Below are positions 18,359-27,953 of a DNA stretch of 44,090 nt, in pieces. The notes beneath the pieces are model-generated. The model had not been told where the DNA came from. It did not search any database and saw only the letters and a program-made list of their open reading frames with translations. Every line of letters starts with the position of its first letter. The first letter of the stretch is position 1. The translations under genes and the position numbers were made by a program. Source of the DNA: Thermodesulfobacteriota bacterium (GTDB lineage: Bacteria > Desulfobacterota > DSM-4660 > Desulfatiglandales > Desulfatiglandaceae); contig JANQDY010000122.1 in assembly GCA_028278625.1 (NCBI GenBank), positions 1 through 44,090 of the forward strand, given 5' to 3'.

Positions 18359-19594
18359 TTACCGTGGTCCGGGTATTACCTTCATGTATCGCTTTTTACC
18401 CGCTCTGAGTAACAAACCATTTTCTCCCAAATCATCCGTGCCGACCGTTTGGTCAAAAACCGATATCTTCAAGTCGTTTAAATAGCCGCCGCCTTGGGAG
18501 ATCAATCGACGGGCTTCCCCTCTGGTCCGGCACAAACCGGCTTTTTCAAAGAGGATGTAGGCGGGAACCCCGTCCTCAAGAACCCCGGGCGCTATTTCAT
18601 AGCTGGGAACGGATTCGTCCCCGACCTTCCTGTTTCCGCCAAAGAGCTTTTCAGCGGCAGCACGTGCCTGATCCGCCGCTTCTTTACCGTGGCACAAGCG
18701 TGTGGCTTCATAGGCCAATACTTTTTTGGCTTCACGGATTTCGGAACCCTGCAGCGCTCTCAGCCGATTGATTTCGTCCATATCCAACAGGGTAAAGATG
18801 GCCAGGAACCTTCCGATGTCGCCATCATCCTGGTTGACCCAATACTGATAATAGTCATAAGGGGGCGTCATTTTTCCATCGAGCCATACGGCCCCTTCGT
18901 GGGTTTTCCCCATTTTGATGCCGGATGCGGTGGTCAGAAGGGGAAACGTGAGACCGTGGACGATTTCCCCCTCCAGGCGCCTGATCAGATCGGCGCCGGC
19001 CAAAATGTTGCCCCACTGGTCATTACCACCCATCTGAAGCCGGCAGTCGTAATGCTTGAAAAGATGCCAGAAATCATATGCCTGCAACAGCATATAGTTA
19101 AATTCGATGAAACTGAGACCGGTTTCCAATCTCATTTTGTAGCTTTCCGCGGCAAGCATACGGTTTACGCTGAAGTGTCGGCCGATATCCCGCAGGAAAT
19201 CCACATACTTGAGGCCCGTCAGCCAGTCGGCGTTGTTGGCCATGACGGCGCGATCTCCGCTGAAATCGATAAAGTTGGAAAGCTGTTCCTTGAGACCGAC
19301 GGCATTCTCATTGATTTCCTCGCGGCTCATGATCCGGCGCATCTCGGTCTTTCCGCTGGGATCACCCACCAGGGCCGTCCCAGCCCCCACCAGAACCACC
19401 GGTCGGTGTCCGGCATTCTGCATGTGCACCAGACTCATTATGGGAAGCAGACTTCCCACGTGAAGGCTCTTGGCGGTCGGGTCAAAACCGATGTAACAGG
19501 TCGTGGGCCGCTCCAGCATCCGGGACAATGACGCTTTGTCAGTGGATTGCTCAAAAAATCCCCTGGTTTCAAATATTTCTAATATGTTTTCCAT
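18359..19594 (-). CDS. tyrS: Tyrosyl-tRNA synthetase
   Basis: Cytoplasmic class I synthetase charging tRNA-Tyr. The 411-residue product has IGFDPTAKSLHVGSLLP, with the HIGH-type HVGS at 45-48, the tyrosine-pocket region FNYMLLQAYDF then MGGNDQWGNI, the KMSKS-type KMGKT at 227-231, and a C-terminal S4 RNA-binding domain (about 345-411) with CRTRGEARRLISQGGGYLN. Full length. It lies two bases after the rodZ-like stop. No T-box leader is expected or seen, as it sits inside an operon. Confidence 0.97.
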   Translation of the reverse strand: MENILEIFETRGFFEQSTDKASLSRMLERPTTCYIGFDPTAKSLHVGSLLPIMSLVHMQNAGHRPVVLVGAGTALVGDPSGKTEMRRIMSREEINENAVGLKEQLSNFIDFSGDRAVMANNADWLTGLKYVDFLRDIGRHFSVNRMLAAESYKMRLETGLSFIEFNYMLLQAYDFWHLFKHYDCRLQMGGNDQWGNILAGADLIRRLEGEIVHGLTFPLLTTASGIKMGKTHEGAVWLDGKMTPPYDYYQYWVNQDDGDIGRFLAIFTLLDMDEINRLRALQGSEIREAKKVLAYEATRLCHGKEAADQARAAAEKLFGGNRKVGDESVPSYEIAPGVLEDGVPAYILFEKAGLCRTRGEARRLISQGGGYLNDLKISVFDQTVGTDDLGENGLLLRAGKKRYMKVIPGPR

Positions 19595-19596
19595 TT

Positions 19597-20577
19597 TCAG
19601 TTTTCAGACGAACTCCTCTCTCTCTCCTCCGGAAGTTTGATTCGAACCACCTGCCCCCGTTTTCCAAGATTATCCATCTTTTTGCCGTTGAACTCAAGGG
19701 CAATGCCCCCGGCATTGCCGATCAACAGTTCAAACCCCTTACGCGCTTTCCATTCGGGTGTGTCCGAAGGTGCAAATACATACTCTTTCGGTTTCAGACC
19801 GTCAATGGATATCCTGAGCCAGGTCCTTTCATTCACAAACCCTTTCAAATGCAACTTCAAGCTTCCTGTTTCGACCGTTTCCTTGGGGATCTCCGTCTCG
19901 GATTTTTCCTGTGCCACCTCTAGGGACACCGCCGGTTTTGCCGATTCCTTCGGCGGTTCCTTCGGTTCCGCCGGAACGTCACGGCTTTCCCCTTGGCCAT
20001 TGGCGCGTAATTCCGAATCCGCGATGTTGGGTTTATCGTCATTTTTGACCTCAGCGGTTTCGGTCTTTCGTTGTTTATCCGGCAATTGCGGCATTTTGTC
20101 GTCAGCCAATTGCTGAACGCCTGCATTTTCCGGAACATTCGTCTCTTTTTCGGCGGGAAAAAACGTCAACCACGCGTAAAAACCTGCTGCCGCCGCCAGA
20201 AGGATAACCAGACCGAATACCCAAAAGGGCCACTTCTTCTTTTGGGCAGGGGTCGTTATGACGAATTCCTGGGAAAAATCGCCATCCCCCGTTTCCTCCC
20301 TGTAAAGATCCAGAAGCCTTTCCGGGTCAAGCCCCAGAACCCGGGCATAGGATCTTATGAACCCCTTTACGAGGGTCGGGGCCGGAAGGTGTTCCCAGTC
20401 TTCGTTTTCAATGGCTTCCAGAAAATGGGGTCTCAGACGGGTCTGCTGGGAAATTTGAGTGTAGCTGAGTCCTTTCTTTTCCCGCTCTCTCTTAAGCAGT
20501 GCGCCCAGGGAAATACCGGACGAAAAGACCCAATCATCGGTTTCACCATTCAACGGCTTTTTATGATCTCGACCCAT
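19597..20577 (-). CDS. rodZ: RodZ-like cytoskeletal/helix-turn-helix membrane protein
   Basis: Bitopic membrane protein of 326 residues with the RodZ layout. A cytoplasmic Xre-type helix-turn-helix (about 22-88: LGALLKREREKKGLSYTQIS, FLEAIENEDW, GFIRSYARVLGLDP) is followed by a basic stretch KKKWPF and one transmembrane helix (about 116-139). A Pro/Glu-rich periplasmic linker leads to a C-terminal DUF4115 beta domain (about 245-320). RodZ links MreB to the wall elongation machinery. The ATG at 20577 is preferred over the TTG six bases upstream; neither has a strong ribosome site. Confidence 0.85.
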   Translation of the reverse strand: MGRDHKKPLNGETDDWVFSSGISLGALLKREREKKGLSYTQISQQTRLRPHFLEAIENEDWEHLPAPTLVKGFIRSYARVLGLDPERLLDLYREETGDGDFSQEFVITTPAQKKKWPFWVFGLVILLAAAAGFYAWLTFFPAEKETNVPENAGVQQLADDKMPQLPDKQRKTETAEVKNDDKPNIADSELRANGQGESRDVPAEPKEPPKESAKPAVSLEVAQEKSETEIPKETVETGSLKLHLKGFVNERTWLRISIDGLKPKEYVFAPSDTPEWKARKGFELLIGNAGGIALEFNGKKMDNLGKRGQVVRIKLPEERERSSSEN

Positions 20578-20599
20578 ATCCAAAAAAGACCAAAAAGAT

Positions 20600-21574
20600 C
20601 TAGAAGATAATCTTGGTGTATGATTTCTCTCTTAATTCCTTGATCCAGGCGGCATATGCCTGATTCACTTTTTCCCGGTACAGGATGGAGCGGATGGCAT
20701 TTTTCACCTGCTCAAATGACTTTTCCGCGCCTTCATCTTTTTCCACCACCTTGATGATTTGTATGCCATTCGGTCTGATGATCGGCGCGCCGATTTCGCC
20801 GCTATGAAGATCTTTGATGGTGGCGGCCATTTCAGGATTGAGTTCCGATATTTTAAAAACACCGAGATCGCCGCCCTCCCCTGCGCCGGGGCCGTCGGAG
20901 AACTTACGTGCGAGCTTTCCGAAATCCTCGCCGGACCCTACCTCCCGGATGATCTGTTCAGCCTTGCCTTTTAGGGCCCGGGCTTCTTCCTCATCACCCG
21001 GATCTTCCTGCTTGAGAAAAATCATGGCCAGATGAACCTTCCCTTTGGTGCTGAATTCGTCCCTGTGTTCATCATAATAGGCCTTCACCTCTTCATCCGT
21101 GATAATGATTTTGCTTTGGACTTCGTAATTGATGAGTCGTCTTCTCTCAAGCTCCGTTTTCAGTTTCTTTCGGTATTCCTCAAGGCTCTGTCCCTGCTGC
21201 TTGAGCGCGGCAACCAAATCCTCCTGGGTCAGATTGTTCTCCTCCTTAAGCCTTTCAATGGCTGCATCCACTTCAGACTGTGAGACGTTGATTTTCATTT
21301 CCTTTATTTTCTCAAGGGCTATTTTCTCCTCAATCAACATCTCAAGGGTCTTTCTCCGCACCTCAAGATATTGGGCTTCCGACTTTCTTTTGAGTGCGTC
21401 AGGGGGCATGCCGGTCATTTGTCTCATGCGGGTATTGAGTTCATACAAGGTGACCACGTCGGCGTTAACAATGGCCACAACACGATTGTAAATTTCACCC
21501 GACGCCTTTCTGCACTGAAAGGCACCCGCACCCACAAACAAGAAAAAAACCGTAACCAAGGCCAACTTTCTCAT
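20600..21574 (-). CDS. SurA-like periplasmic peptidyl-prolyl isomerase/chaperone
   Basis: Exported chaperone of 324 residues. After a signal peptide (about 1-27) comes a SurA_N-type helical domain (IYNRVVAIVNADVVTLYELNTRM, about 28-165). One parvulin-type rotamase domain follows (about 175-275: FGKLARKFSDGPGAGEGGDLG, IIRPNGIQIIKV), then a C-terminal helix. SurA carries unfolded outer-membrane proteins through the periplasm. E. coli SurA has two parvulin domains; this has one. It starts one base after the stop of a second parvulin gene. Confidence 0.87.
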   Translation of the reverse strand: MRKLALVTVFFLFVGAGAFQCRKASGEIYNRVVAIVNADVVTLYELNTRMRQMTGMPPDALKRKSEAQYLEVRRKTLEMLIEEKIALEKIKEMKINVSQSEVDAAIERLKEENNLTQEDLVAALKQQGQSLEEYRKKLKTELERRRLINYEVQSKIIITDEEVKAYYDEHRDEFSTKGKVHLAMIFLKQEDPGDEEEARALKGKAEQIIREVGSGEDFGKLARKFSDGPGAGEGGDLGVFKISELNPEMAATIKDLHSGEIGAPIIRPNGIQIIKVVEKDEGAEKSFEQVKNAIRSILYREKVNQAYAAWIKELREKSYTKIIF

Positions 21575-21575
21575 T

Positions 21576-22550
21576 TTAAGAAAACTCCAACTGATCGATC
21601 GCTTTTTGATGAATTTTAATCTTTATTTCCGTGCGCAGCCGTTTGAGCCACCGTTTATAGAGGGAAGCACGTCTTTTCCGAAGAAGTGCTTCTTCTATTT
21701 CGCTGATGACTTCCGAAAAAGCCGGAAAACCCTCCGGGCGACGGTCCAGGACTTCAAAAATATGATACCCCGAAGGGCCTTTGATGACCGGGCTCGTGTC
21801 CCCTGGTGCCATTTTGAACAACATTTTGTCTATGGGTTCGTCCAGGGTCCCTTTTTCGATCCATCCCACCTCACCACCGTTTTTCCCTTCCGGATCTTCA
21901 GAAATGGTGCGGGCCAGGGCCGCCAGATCTTCACCCGCACGGATTTTGGCACGAATTTCGTTAGCCTCCTTTCGGGTTCGACAGAAAATCTGCCTGAATT
22001 TCACTCTTTCAGGTACCTTGAAATGGTTCGGATCCGATTCAAAATGCGCTTTGATCTCCTTGTAATCAGGTGTCCCCGCCTCAAGAATGATCGAACCGAT
22101 GGCCTTTTCAATGACCAACTCCTCTTTAAACCGCCGCAACCAGGCGTCGGGGTCCCCCCACTTTTGAAGCAGTGTTTGGTCAAACAGGTCTTTGGTATAG
22201 CCTTCCATGATGTCCATGAGATGTTTGTCAAATTCTTCATCTGAAACGTTGATACCCTTGCGCCGCGCATATTCCAATATCAAATAGCGGTCAATGACCT
22301 GATCCAGCAGGATTTTTTTGGTTTTTTCCGCATCCTCTGTGGCAATGGGAAGCCCCTCGCTGGCAAAATCCATGTCCTGCTTCAGAATATCCGCCGTAAG
22401 CCGTTGGTCCCCGACCACCAGAACCACGGGCCCCGTGCTCAAACCGAGACGGTCACACCCCCAAAAAAATGATATTCCACACGCCCACAGTACAAAAAGG
22501 GTTGCATAAAAGCGGCATGGATTGCTTTTAAACAGAGATCGATCCTTCAT
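21576..22550 (-). CDS. Parvulin-type peptidyl-prolyl isomerase, probable lipoprotein
   Basis: Second exported parvulin of 324 residues directly upstream of the SurA-like gene. The N-terminus ends in FFWGC, an atypical lipobox (Trp at -2), so lipidation is likely but not certain. A SurA_N/trigger-like helical region (about 40-175) is followed by one rotamase domain (about 180-280: FRQIFCRTRKEANEIRAKI, SEDPEGKNGGEVGWIEKG, GPSGYHIFEVLDRRP). The pair may divide the work between a membrane-tethered and a free chaperone. Similar in size to its neighbour but clearly different in sequence, so not a recent duplication. Confidence 0.83.
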   Translation of the reverse strand: MKDRSLFKSNPCRFYATLFVLWACGISFFWGCDRLGLSTGPVVLVVGDQRLTADILKQDMDFASEGLPIATEDAEKTKKILLDQVIDRYLILEYARRKGINVSDEEFDKHLMDIMEGYTKDLFDQTLLQKWGDPDAWLRRFKEELVIEKAIGSIILEAGTPDYKEIKAHFESDPNHFKVPERVKFRQIFCRTRKEANEIRAKIRAGEDLAALARTISEDPEGKNGGEVGWIEKGTLDEPIDKMLFKMAPGDTSPVIKGPSGYHIFEVLDRRPEGFPAFSEVISEIEEALLRKRRASLYKRWLKRLRTEIKIKIHQKAIDQLEFS

Positions 22551-22682
22551 TTGCCAGTGGGTTCTTTAATCAAAATGTATGCAGCCCAAAAAAGTCTCTA
22601 AATTTCTTAAAGTAGCAAGCTCGTTGGAAAAAAAGCAAGCATATTTTTCATTCGCCCGGTGAGCGCGCCAAACCATAAGGTT

Positions 22683-25600
22683 TTACGGATCCAATTGACA
22701 AAGGATCGTTTCAACCTTCCCCAGGTCTTCCGGAAATGCGAGTGATCCCGCAAGAATGTGAAGTTTACCGTCGGGGGAGCATCTGAACCGTTTTGGACGC
22801 TCTTCCAGGAGTTTTAGAAGATGTTCCCTGTTTTCATTGGGGTCTTTGGTGAAGGTCAGCGTCAGAGTCCCTTTGCCGCTATCCAGTTTTGCGATACGAA
22901 GCCGCTTCAAACAGAGCCGGATGCTCATGAGTTCAAGGAGGTTCCGGACCTCCGGCGGCGGGGTTCCGAATCTGTCTTGAATCTCCTTTGTCATCTCCAC
23001 AAGGTCGGGCTTCAGAACCAAGCTCGACAGGCGGCGATACAGATTCAGTCTCATGTCCGTATCCATTATGTAGTCTTCGGGAATGAACGCGGGAACATCG
23101 ATGTTGATTTCAGGATTCACCTCGTCCTGCCACTCTTCCCCTTTCAATTCAGCAACGGTGCGCTCAATCAATTTGAGGTAGAGTTCATACCCCACCGCGG
23201 AAATATGGCCGGACTGGGAAAAACCCAGGATATTGCCACCGCCTCTGATTTTCAAGTCATGCATGGCCAAGTGAAGGCCGGCACCCAGATTGGAAAAATC
23301 CATCAGCGCCTTTAGGCGCTTTTCCGCATCCCTCGTGAGCACGGAATCCCGCGTGATCAACAGGTAGGCGTAGGCTTTTTCGCTGGCGCGTCCCACGCGT
23401 CCCCGCAGCTGATAAATCTGCGCCAGGCCCAGTTTATCGGCTTCGTTAATGATGATGGTATTTGCCGAAGGGATGTCGAGTCCCGACTCAATGATGGTCG
23501 TGCAGACCAGAACATCGATTTTCCGTTTCAAAAACCGCATCATGGTGTCTTCCAGGTTCCTCGCCTTCATTTGTCCATGGGCAACCGCGAACCTGGCTTC
23601 CGGAACCAGTTTCTTCAACTGATCGGCCGTACGAGCGATGCTTTGAACCCTGTTGTGCACAAAAAAGGTCTGGCCCCCCCTTTCCATTTCATTTTGGATG
23701 GCTCTCTTGACGGTCCCTTCGTCAAAGGAGGAAAGATAGGTTTCTATGGCGCGCCTGTCTCTGGGCGGTGTTTCAATGACACTCAAATCCCTTACGCCCA
23801 TCATGGACATTTGAAGTGTTCTGGGAACCGGCGTCGCCGTAATGGCGAGCACATCCACCAGGGCGCGATATTTCTTGAGCGCTTCTTTTTGTTTGACCCC
23901 GAATCGCTGTTCCTCGTCGATGATGACGAGACCCAGATCCGCGAATGATACGTCCTTTTGGAGGATTCGATGGGTGCCGATGAGGATGTGGACTTTTCCC
24001 GATCGGACTTCTGCGATGATTCTTCCCTGCTCCGCCCTGGTCTTGAACCGGCTCAGGATCCCCACCCGAACGCCATGGGGTGTCATGCGCTTGTTGAATG
24101 TTTCATAGTGCTGCTCCGCCAGAACCGTTGTAGGGACCAGAAAGGCCACCTGTTTTCCATCGGATACCGCTTTAAACGCCGCCCGAATGGCAATTTCCGT
24201 TTTGCCGAAACCCACATCGCCGCAAATGAGACGGTCCATGCTTTTGTCCGATGAAAGGTCTTCCAGCACGTCATCAATGGCTTTGCTCTGATCATCGGTT
24301 TCCTCGTGTTCAAAGGTCGCTTCAAATTCGCGGAAATAGGGGTCCGGTGGTGAAAACCGAAATCCCTTCCGGTACTTTCTGAGGGCGTACAATTCCACCA
24401 GCTGCCTGGCGATCTTTTTAACGGATTTTCTCGCCTTTTGTTTGGCCAGGCCCCAAGCCTGCCCTCCCAGCAGGTCCAGTCTGGGGTTCTTTTCATCGGC
24501 GCCCGCATATTTCTGCAAAATGCTGACCCGCTCGGCCGGCAGATAGAGCTTTGAATTAGCGGCATATTCAATAATGACAAAATCGTGGGTGCGCCGGGCC
24601 ACCTCCAGGGTGGAAAGGCCCATGTATCGACCGATACCATGCTCCTCGTGCACCACCAGATCACCGGCTTTCAACTGGCTGAACGCCGATAAGGAAAGGC
24701 CCGGACGGCGTTTTTTCCTTGATCGTCTCAGGCCGGCCCGGCTGGAACCGAAGATTTCCTCTTCGCTCACCACATAAAGCCCGAGTTCCGGCCAGGCAAA
24801 CCCTCTCGCCAAGCGGTCGAGGCAGATGGTCAGTCCGCGGCCATGGGATATCTCTTGCCACCGGTCGACCACTTTTGCCACGGCCACATCATAGTTGCCA
24901 AGGATTTCCTGCAGCCGATGGGCCTGCTGGCGGGTGCTGCAGGAGATGACCACCTGTGAGCCGCTCCTAATCCACTTATCCAGCCTGTTTGCAAATGGCG
25001 CCATGGAAATCCTGCCTTTGGCGGCAAGCCGGATTTCAAAATCCGCTTCAATTTCAAAGCGCCCTTCAAACCTGAGGCTCTTTTCAGCCGACCCGTCGTG
25101 GTCCAGATTCAGTTCGTGAAAGCCGATGTTCCGGTATCCCGCACCCAGCCGACGGATCTCCCCAAAGGGCACGAAAAGCCCTTCGGTATCGGGAAAAGGC
25201 TCCCCTTTCCCGGCACACTCCTCCCGGTATTTTTCGATATCCCGGTGAAATCTCTTTTCGGTCTTTTCCCCTTCCCTTTCTATGGTGCCGGGCTCCATCA
25301 GCACTAAGACGCTTCTTTCGGGCAGATATGGGAAAATCGTATCCGGGCTTTCATAAAAGTGATTCAACCAGGCTTCCTGGCCGGGAAAGGGGCTGTCGGC
25401 GCCGTAGTGGCCCGGAAGCCGTCCCATTGACCTGGCCCGCAGAATGTTCTTCTTTCCCTTGATCACTTCACAGGCGGGTAACAGAATCAACTCCTTGAGC
25501 CCTTTCTCGGACCGTTGACTGACGGGGTCAAAATGACGGATCGATTCCAGCCGGTCGCCCCAGAACTCTAAGCGGGTGGGCTGGGGATAGCGCGGGGAAA

Positions 25601-26216
25601 AGAGATCAATCACCCCTCCCCGAATGGAATAATCCCCCTGCTCCTCCACCATGGAAGTGTGTTGATACCCATTGGCCTCGAGGGTTTTGATCAGGTCTTC
25701 CCGATCCACCTCCTCTCCTGTCTCCAGGTATTCAAGGGCACGCAGCAGTGCACTTTTGGGCATGACCCGATAGCAGATGGCTTCAGGTGACGTGACCACC
25801 ACGGGGCGGGGTTCGGTCATCATCGCATAAAGGGCATTGATCCGTTCGCTGATCACCTGCCCGTGAGGACTGAGTCCCGTCAAGGGAGACATGTCATAGG
25901 GGGGGAATCGATAAAGCCCCCCGTTATCGCCGTTTCCATTGGAAGCGCCCCAAAAGAACCGAATTTCCCGGTAAAACCGTTCAGCCCGTTTTCTATCGGG
26001 CAGCACCACCAGGCAGGGGCTGGTCAGTTCGTCCAGAAAACAGGAAAATGCATAGGCCCGGGCCGCTCCCGACAGGCCCGTGACCCGCATTGTTCGGCAA
26101 CCGTCCTTTAACCAGCGGGCCAATGGCGATAACGGGTTTTTTGCGGTACTCCCCGAAGACTTGAAATTCACCGGTCCATCATTTGGAGAAGAAAGGTTTT
26201 TGCCCATATCCGCCAT
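22683..26216 (-). CDS. mfd: Transcription-repair coupling factor Mfd
   Basis: ATP-dependent translocase of 1177 residues that removes RNA polymerase stalled at DNA damage and recruits UvrA. In order: an N-terminal UvrB-like module (about 20-280, including GGVIDLFSP), a CarD/RNA-polymerase-interaction domain (about 510-580, LVVHEEHGIGRYMGL), and an SF2/RecG-type motor. The motor has Walker A GDVGFGKTE near 665, DEEQRFG near 768, and QLRGRVGRA. The C-terminal TRCF domain closes the protein. Full length. It lies three bases after the LD-carboxypeptidase stop and is followed by a 132-base gap with no clear terminator. Confidence 0.97.
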   Translation of the reverse strand: MADMGKNLSSPNDGPVNFKSSGSTAKNPLSPLARWLKDGCRTMRVTGLSGAARAYAFSCFLDELTSPCLVVLPDRKRAERFYREIRFFWGASNGNGDNGGLYRFPPYDMSPLTGLSPHGQVISERINALYAMMTEPRPVVVTSPEAICYRVMPKSALLRALEYLETGEEVDREDLIKTLEANGYQHTSMVEEQGDYSIRGGVIDLFSPRYPQPTRLEFWGDRLESIRHFDPVSQRSEKGLKELILLPACEVIKGKKNILRARSMGRLPGHYGADSPFPGQEAWLNHFYESPDTIFPYLPERSVLVLMEPGTIEREGEKTEKRFHRDIEKYREECAGKGEPFPDTEGLFVPFGEIRRLGAGYRNIGFHELNLDHDGSAEKSLRFEGRFEIEADFEIRLAAKGRISMAPFANRLDKWIRSGSQVVISCSTRQQAHRLQEILGNYDVAVAKVVDRWQEISHGRGLTICLDRLARGFAWPELGLYVVSEEEIFGSSRAGLRRSRKKRRPGLSLSAFSQLKAGDLVVHEEHGIGRYMGLSTLEVARRTHDFVIIEYAANSKLYLPAERVSILQKYAGADEKNPRLDLLGGQAWGLAKQKARKSVKKIARQLVELYALRKYRKGFRFSPPDPYFREFEATFEHEETDDQSKAIDDVLEDLSSDKSMDRLICGDVGFGKTEIAIRAAFKAVSDGKQVAFLVPTTVLAEQHYETFNKRMTPHGVRVGILSRFKTRAEQGRIIAEVRSGKVHILIGTHRILQKDVSFADLGLVIIDEEQRFGVKQKEALKKYRALVDVLAITATPVPRTLQMSMMGVRDLSVIETPPRDRRAIETYLSSFDEGTVKRAIQNEMERGGQTFFVHNRVQSIARTADQLKKLVPEARFAVAHGQMKARNLEDTMMRFLKRKIDVLVCTTIIESGLDIPSANTIIINEADKLGLAQIYQLRGRVGRASEKAYAYLLITRDSVLTRDAEKRLKALMDFSNLGAGLHLAMHDLKIRGGGNILGFSQSGHISAVGYELYLKLIERTVAELKGEEWQDEVNPEINIDVPAFIPEDYIMDTDMRLNLYRRLSSLVLKPDLVEMTKEIQDRFGTPPPEVRNLLELMSIRLCLKRLRIAKLDSGKGTLTLTFTKDPNENREHLLKLLEERPKRFRCSPDGKLHILAGSLAFPEDLGKVETILCQLDP

Positions 26217-26219
26217 GCG

Positions 26220-27131
26220 TTAGACAACATTTGATTCCCATAGGGAGAGCTTCATGGCGTGGGTGTCCAGTTCCGCCGGCATTCCCAGTGGAAGGGTGAT
26301 GTTGCGGGGGCCGTGCCCCAGGGGAAATCCCGCCACGATGGGAATGTTCATGGGTGTGAAGTTTTCCTTAATCAAATTCTCGATGGCCGGAGCATCTCCG
26401 CAGCCCAAAAAGCTGCCCGTCAGCAACCCTTTTATCCCCTTCAGACATCCGGAGAGTCGGAGATGGGTGAGCATTCGGTCGATCCGGTAAAGGGCCTCTC
26501 CCCGGTCCTCAATAAACAGGAGGCAACCGTCCAGATCCGGCATATAGGGGGTCCCCAGAAGCTGGCAGAGCAGTGACAGGTTCCCCCCCATAATGGGTCC
26601 GGTGGCCCTGCCCCTGCTGAGCGGATAACCCTCCATGGGGTCAATTGACAGGGGCCGCTCGGAGGAAATCATTTGAAACAGATGTTCCCATATCCTTTCC
26701 GGCAGCCCGCTAAACTCTTTTCCCATGGGTCCGTGAAATGTTATCAAACCCGTTTGTTTGAAAATGGCCGTCAAAAGCGCCGTAATATCACTGTATCCAA
26801 CAAAAATCTTGGGATGATTCCCGATGAGTTCGTAGTCAATCCGGTCCAGCAGCCTCAGGCTGCCGTATCCGCCCCTGGAACAGAAGATCGCTTTGATGTC
26901 GTCATCCAGGAACATCTCTTCCAGATCTTCCAGGCGGTCGTTGTCGCTGCCGGCCAGATAGTCCCGCCGGTCATGGGCGTGGGGGGCCATGCGGACCCTG
27001 AAGCCTTTTTCTTCCAGAAACCGTTGGCAGTCCAAAAGCTCGGCGCTTCTGACCGGTCCCGCCGGCGATACAATGCCCACGGCATCCCCCGGCCTTAGTC
27101 TTGCCGGCCTTAATCTTAAGGGCTTGATCAT
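26220..27131 (-). CDS. LD-carboxypeptidase (peptidase S66, LdcA/MccF-like)
   Basis: Serine peptidase of 303 residues that in this family cleaves the terminal D-alanine from tetrapeptides during murein recycling. The catalytic triad is visible: Ser114 in VGYSDITALL, Glu208 in LLFIEDRGE and His273 in PLGHGPRN. The nucleophile elbow is preceded by FCSRGGYGSLRLLD. No signal peptide is seen, consistent with a cytoplasmic recycling enzyme. MccF-type microcin self-immunity proteins share the fold and cannot be excluded. The gene lies between coaX and mfd with short gaps. Confidence 0.88.
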   Translation of the reverse strand: MIKPLRLRPARLRPGDAVGIVSPAGPVRSAELLDCQRFLEEKGFRVRMAPHAHDRRDYLAGSDNDRLEDLEEMFLDDDIKAIFCSRGGYGSLRLLDRIDYELIGNHPKIFVGYSDITALLTAIFKQTGLITFHGPMGKEFSGLPERIWEHLFQMISSERPLSIDPMEGYPLSRGRATGPIMGGNLSLLCQLLGTPYMPDLDGCLLFIEDRGEALYRIDRMLTHLRLSGCLKGIKGLLTGSFLGCGDAPAIENLIKENFTPMNIPIVAGFPLGHGPRNITLPLGMPAELDTHAMKLSLWESNVV

Positions 27132-27169
27132 GACAATTCGTCCTCGAAGGGCCTGAAATTTTGGCGGGT

Positions 27170-27940
27170 CTATCGAATGTTCCGGTTAAAAAGAATGATC
27201 AGGCCGTGCAGGGTGAGAAATTCTTCAACACGCTGGATCGTCTCAGACACTTCGGAAATCAGGGGCGCCAGGCCTCCCGTGGCGATGACTTCGGGTTCTT
27301 CCCCGGACTCGCGTATCATGCGGTCCACAATTCCGTCCACCAACCCCGCGTAACCGTAGATAATACCGGCATTCATACTGCTGATGGTATCTTTGGCAAT
27401 GACGGAGGCCGGTTTGGAAAAAATTTCCACTCGCGGGAGTTTCGAAGCTTCCTGAAAGAGCGCTTCGCAACTGATAATAACGCCGGGAGCGATGGCCCCC
27501 CCCATATACTCTCCGTTTCGAGAGATATAATCAAAGGTGGTGGCGGTTCCGAAATCCACCACAACCAGGGCCTTTTTGTATTTTTCGTAAGCGGCAACCG
27601 CATTGACAATTCTGTCGGCACCCACCTCCCTGGGGTTGTCGTATTTAATGGGCATCCCTGTTTTGAGCCCCGGTCCCACAATGACGGGATCCACCTGAAA
27701 ATACCGTCTGGCAAACTCTTCCACCGTATTCAGCAACGGCGGGACCACGCAGGAAATGATGGTGCTGTCGATATCGCTGAAACCGAGCCCCTCCCATTGA
27801 AAGAAGTTACCCACCAATATTCCCAATTCATCCGCCGTGATCTCCTTTTCGGTGCGGATCCGCCAGTGATGAAGAATCTGGTCGTTTGTTGTCACGCCCA
27901 GAACAACATTCGTGTTTCCGATGTCAATACAGAAAAGCAT
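27170..27940 (-). CDS. coaX: Type III pantothenate kinase
   Basis: Cytoplasmic enzyme of 256 residues that phosphorylates pantothenate in the first step of coenzyme A synthesis. It belongs to the acetate kinase/actin-like fold: [16 protein letters not shown] holds the DxGNT phosphate loop, [16 protein letters not shown] is the pantothenate-binding stretch, and [12 protein letters not shown] is the second phosphate motif. Late [10 protein letters not shown] and ATGGLAP complete the fold. Type III enzymes need a monovalent cation and are not inhibited by CoA (family knowledge). It sits 13 bases after folP. Confidence 0.96.
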   Translation of the reverse strand: MLFCIDIGNTNVVLGVTTNDQILHHWRIRTEKEITADELGILVGNFFQWEGLGFSDIDSTIISCVVPPLLNTVEEFARRYFQVDPVIVGPGLKTGMPIKYDNPREVGADRIVNAVAAYEKYKKALVVVDFGTATTFDYISRNGEYMGGAIAPGVIISCEALFQEASKLPRVEIFSKPASVIAKDTISSMNAGIIYGYAGLVDGIVDRMIRESGEEPEVIATGGLAPLISEVSETIQRVEEFLTLHGLIILFNRNIR

Positions 27941-27953
27941 GGGATCTCTCGTC

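Noticed and set aside
22551..22682. Terminator after mfd
   Set aside because: The gap has T runs and a repeated GCAAGC, but no stem with a following T tract that I could pair convincingly.
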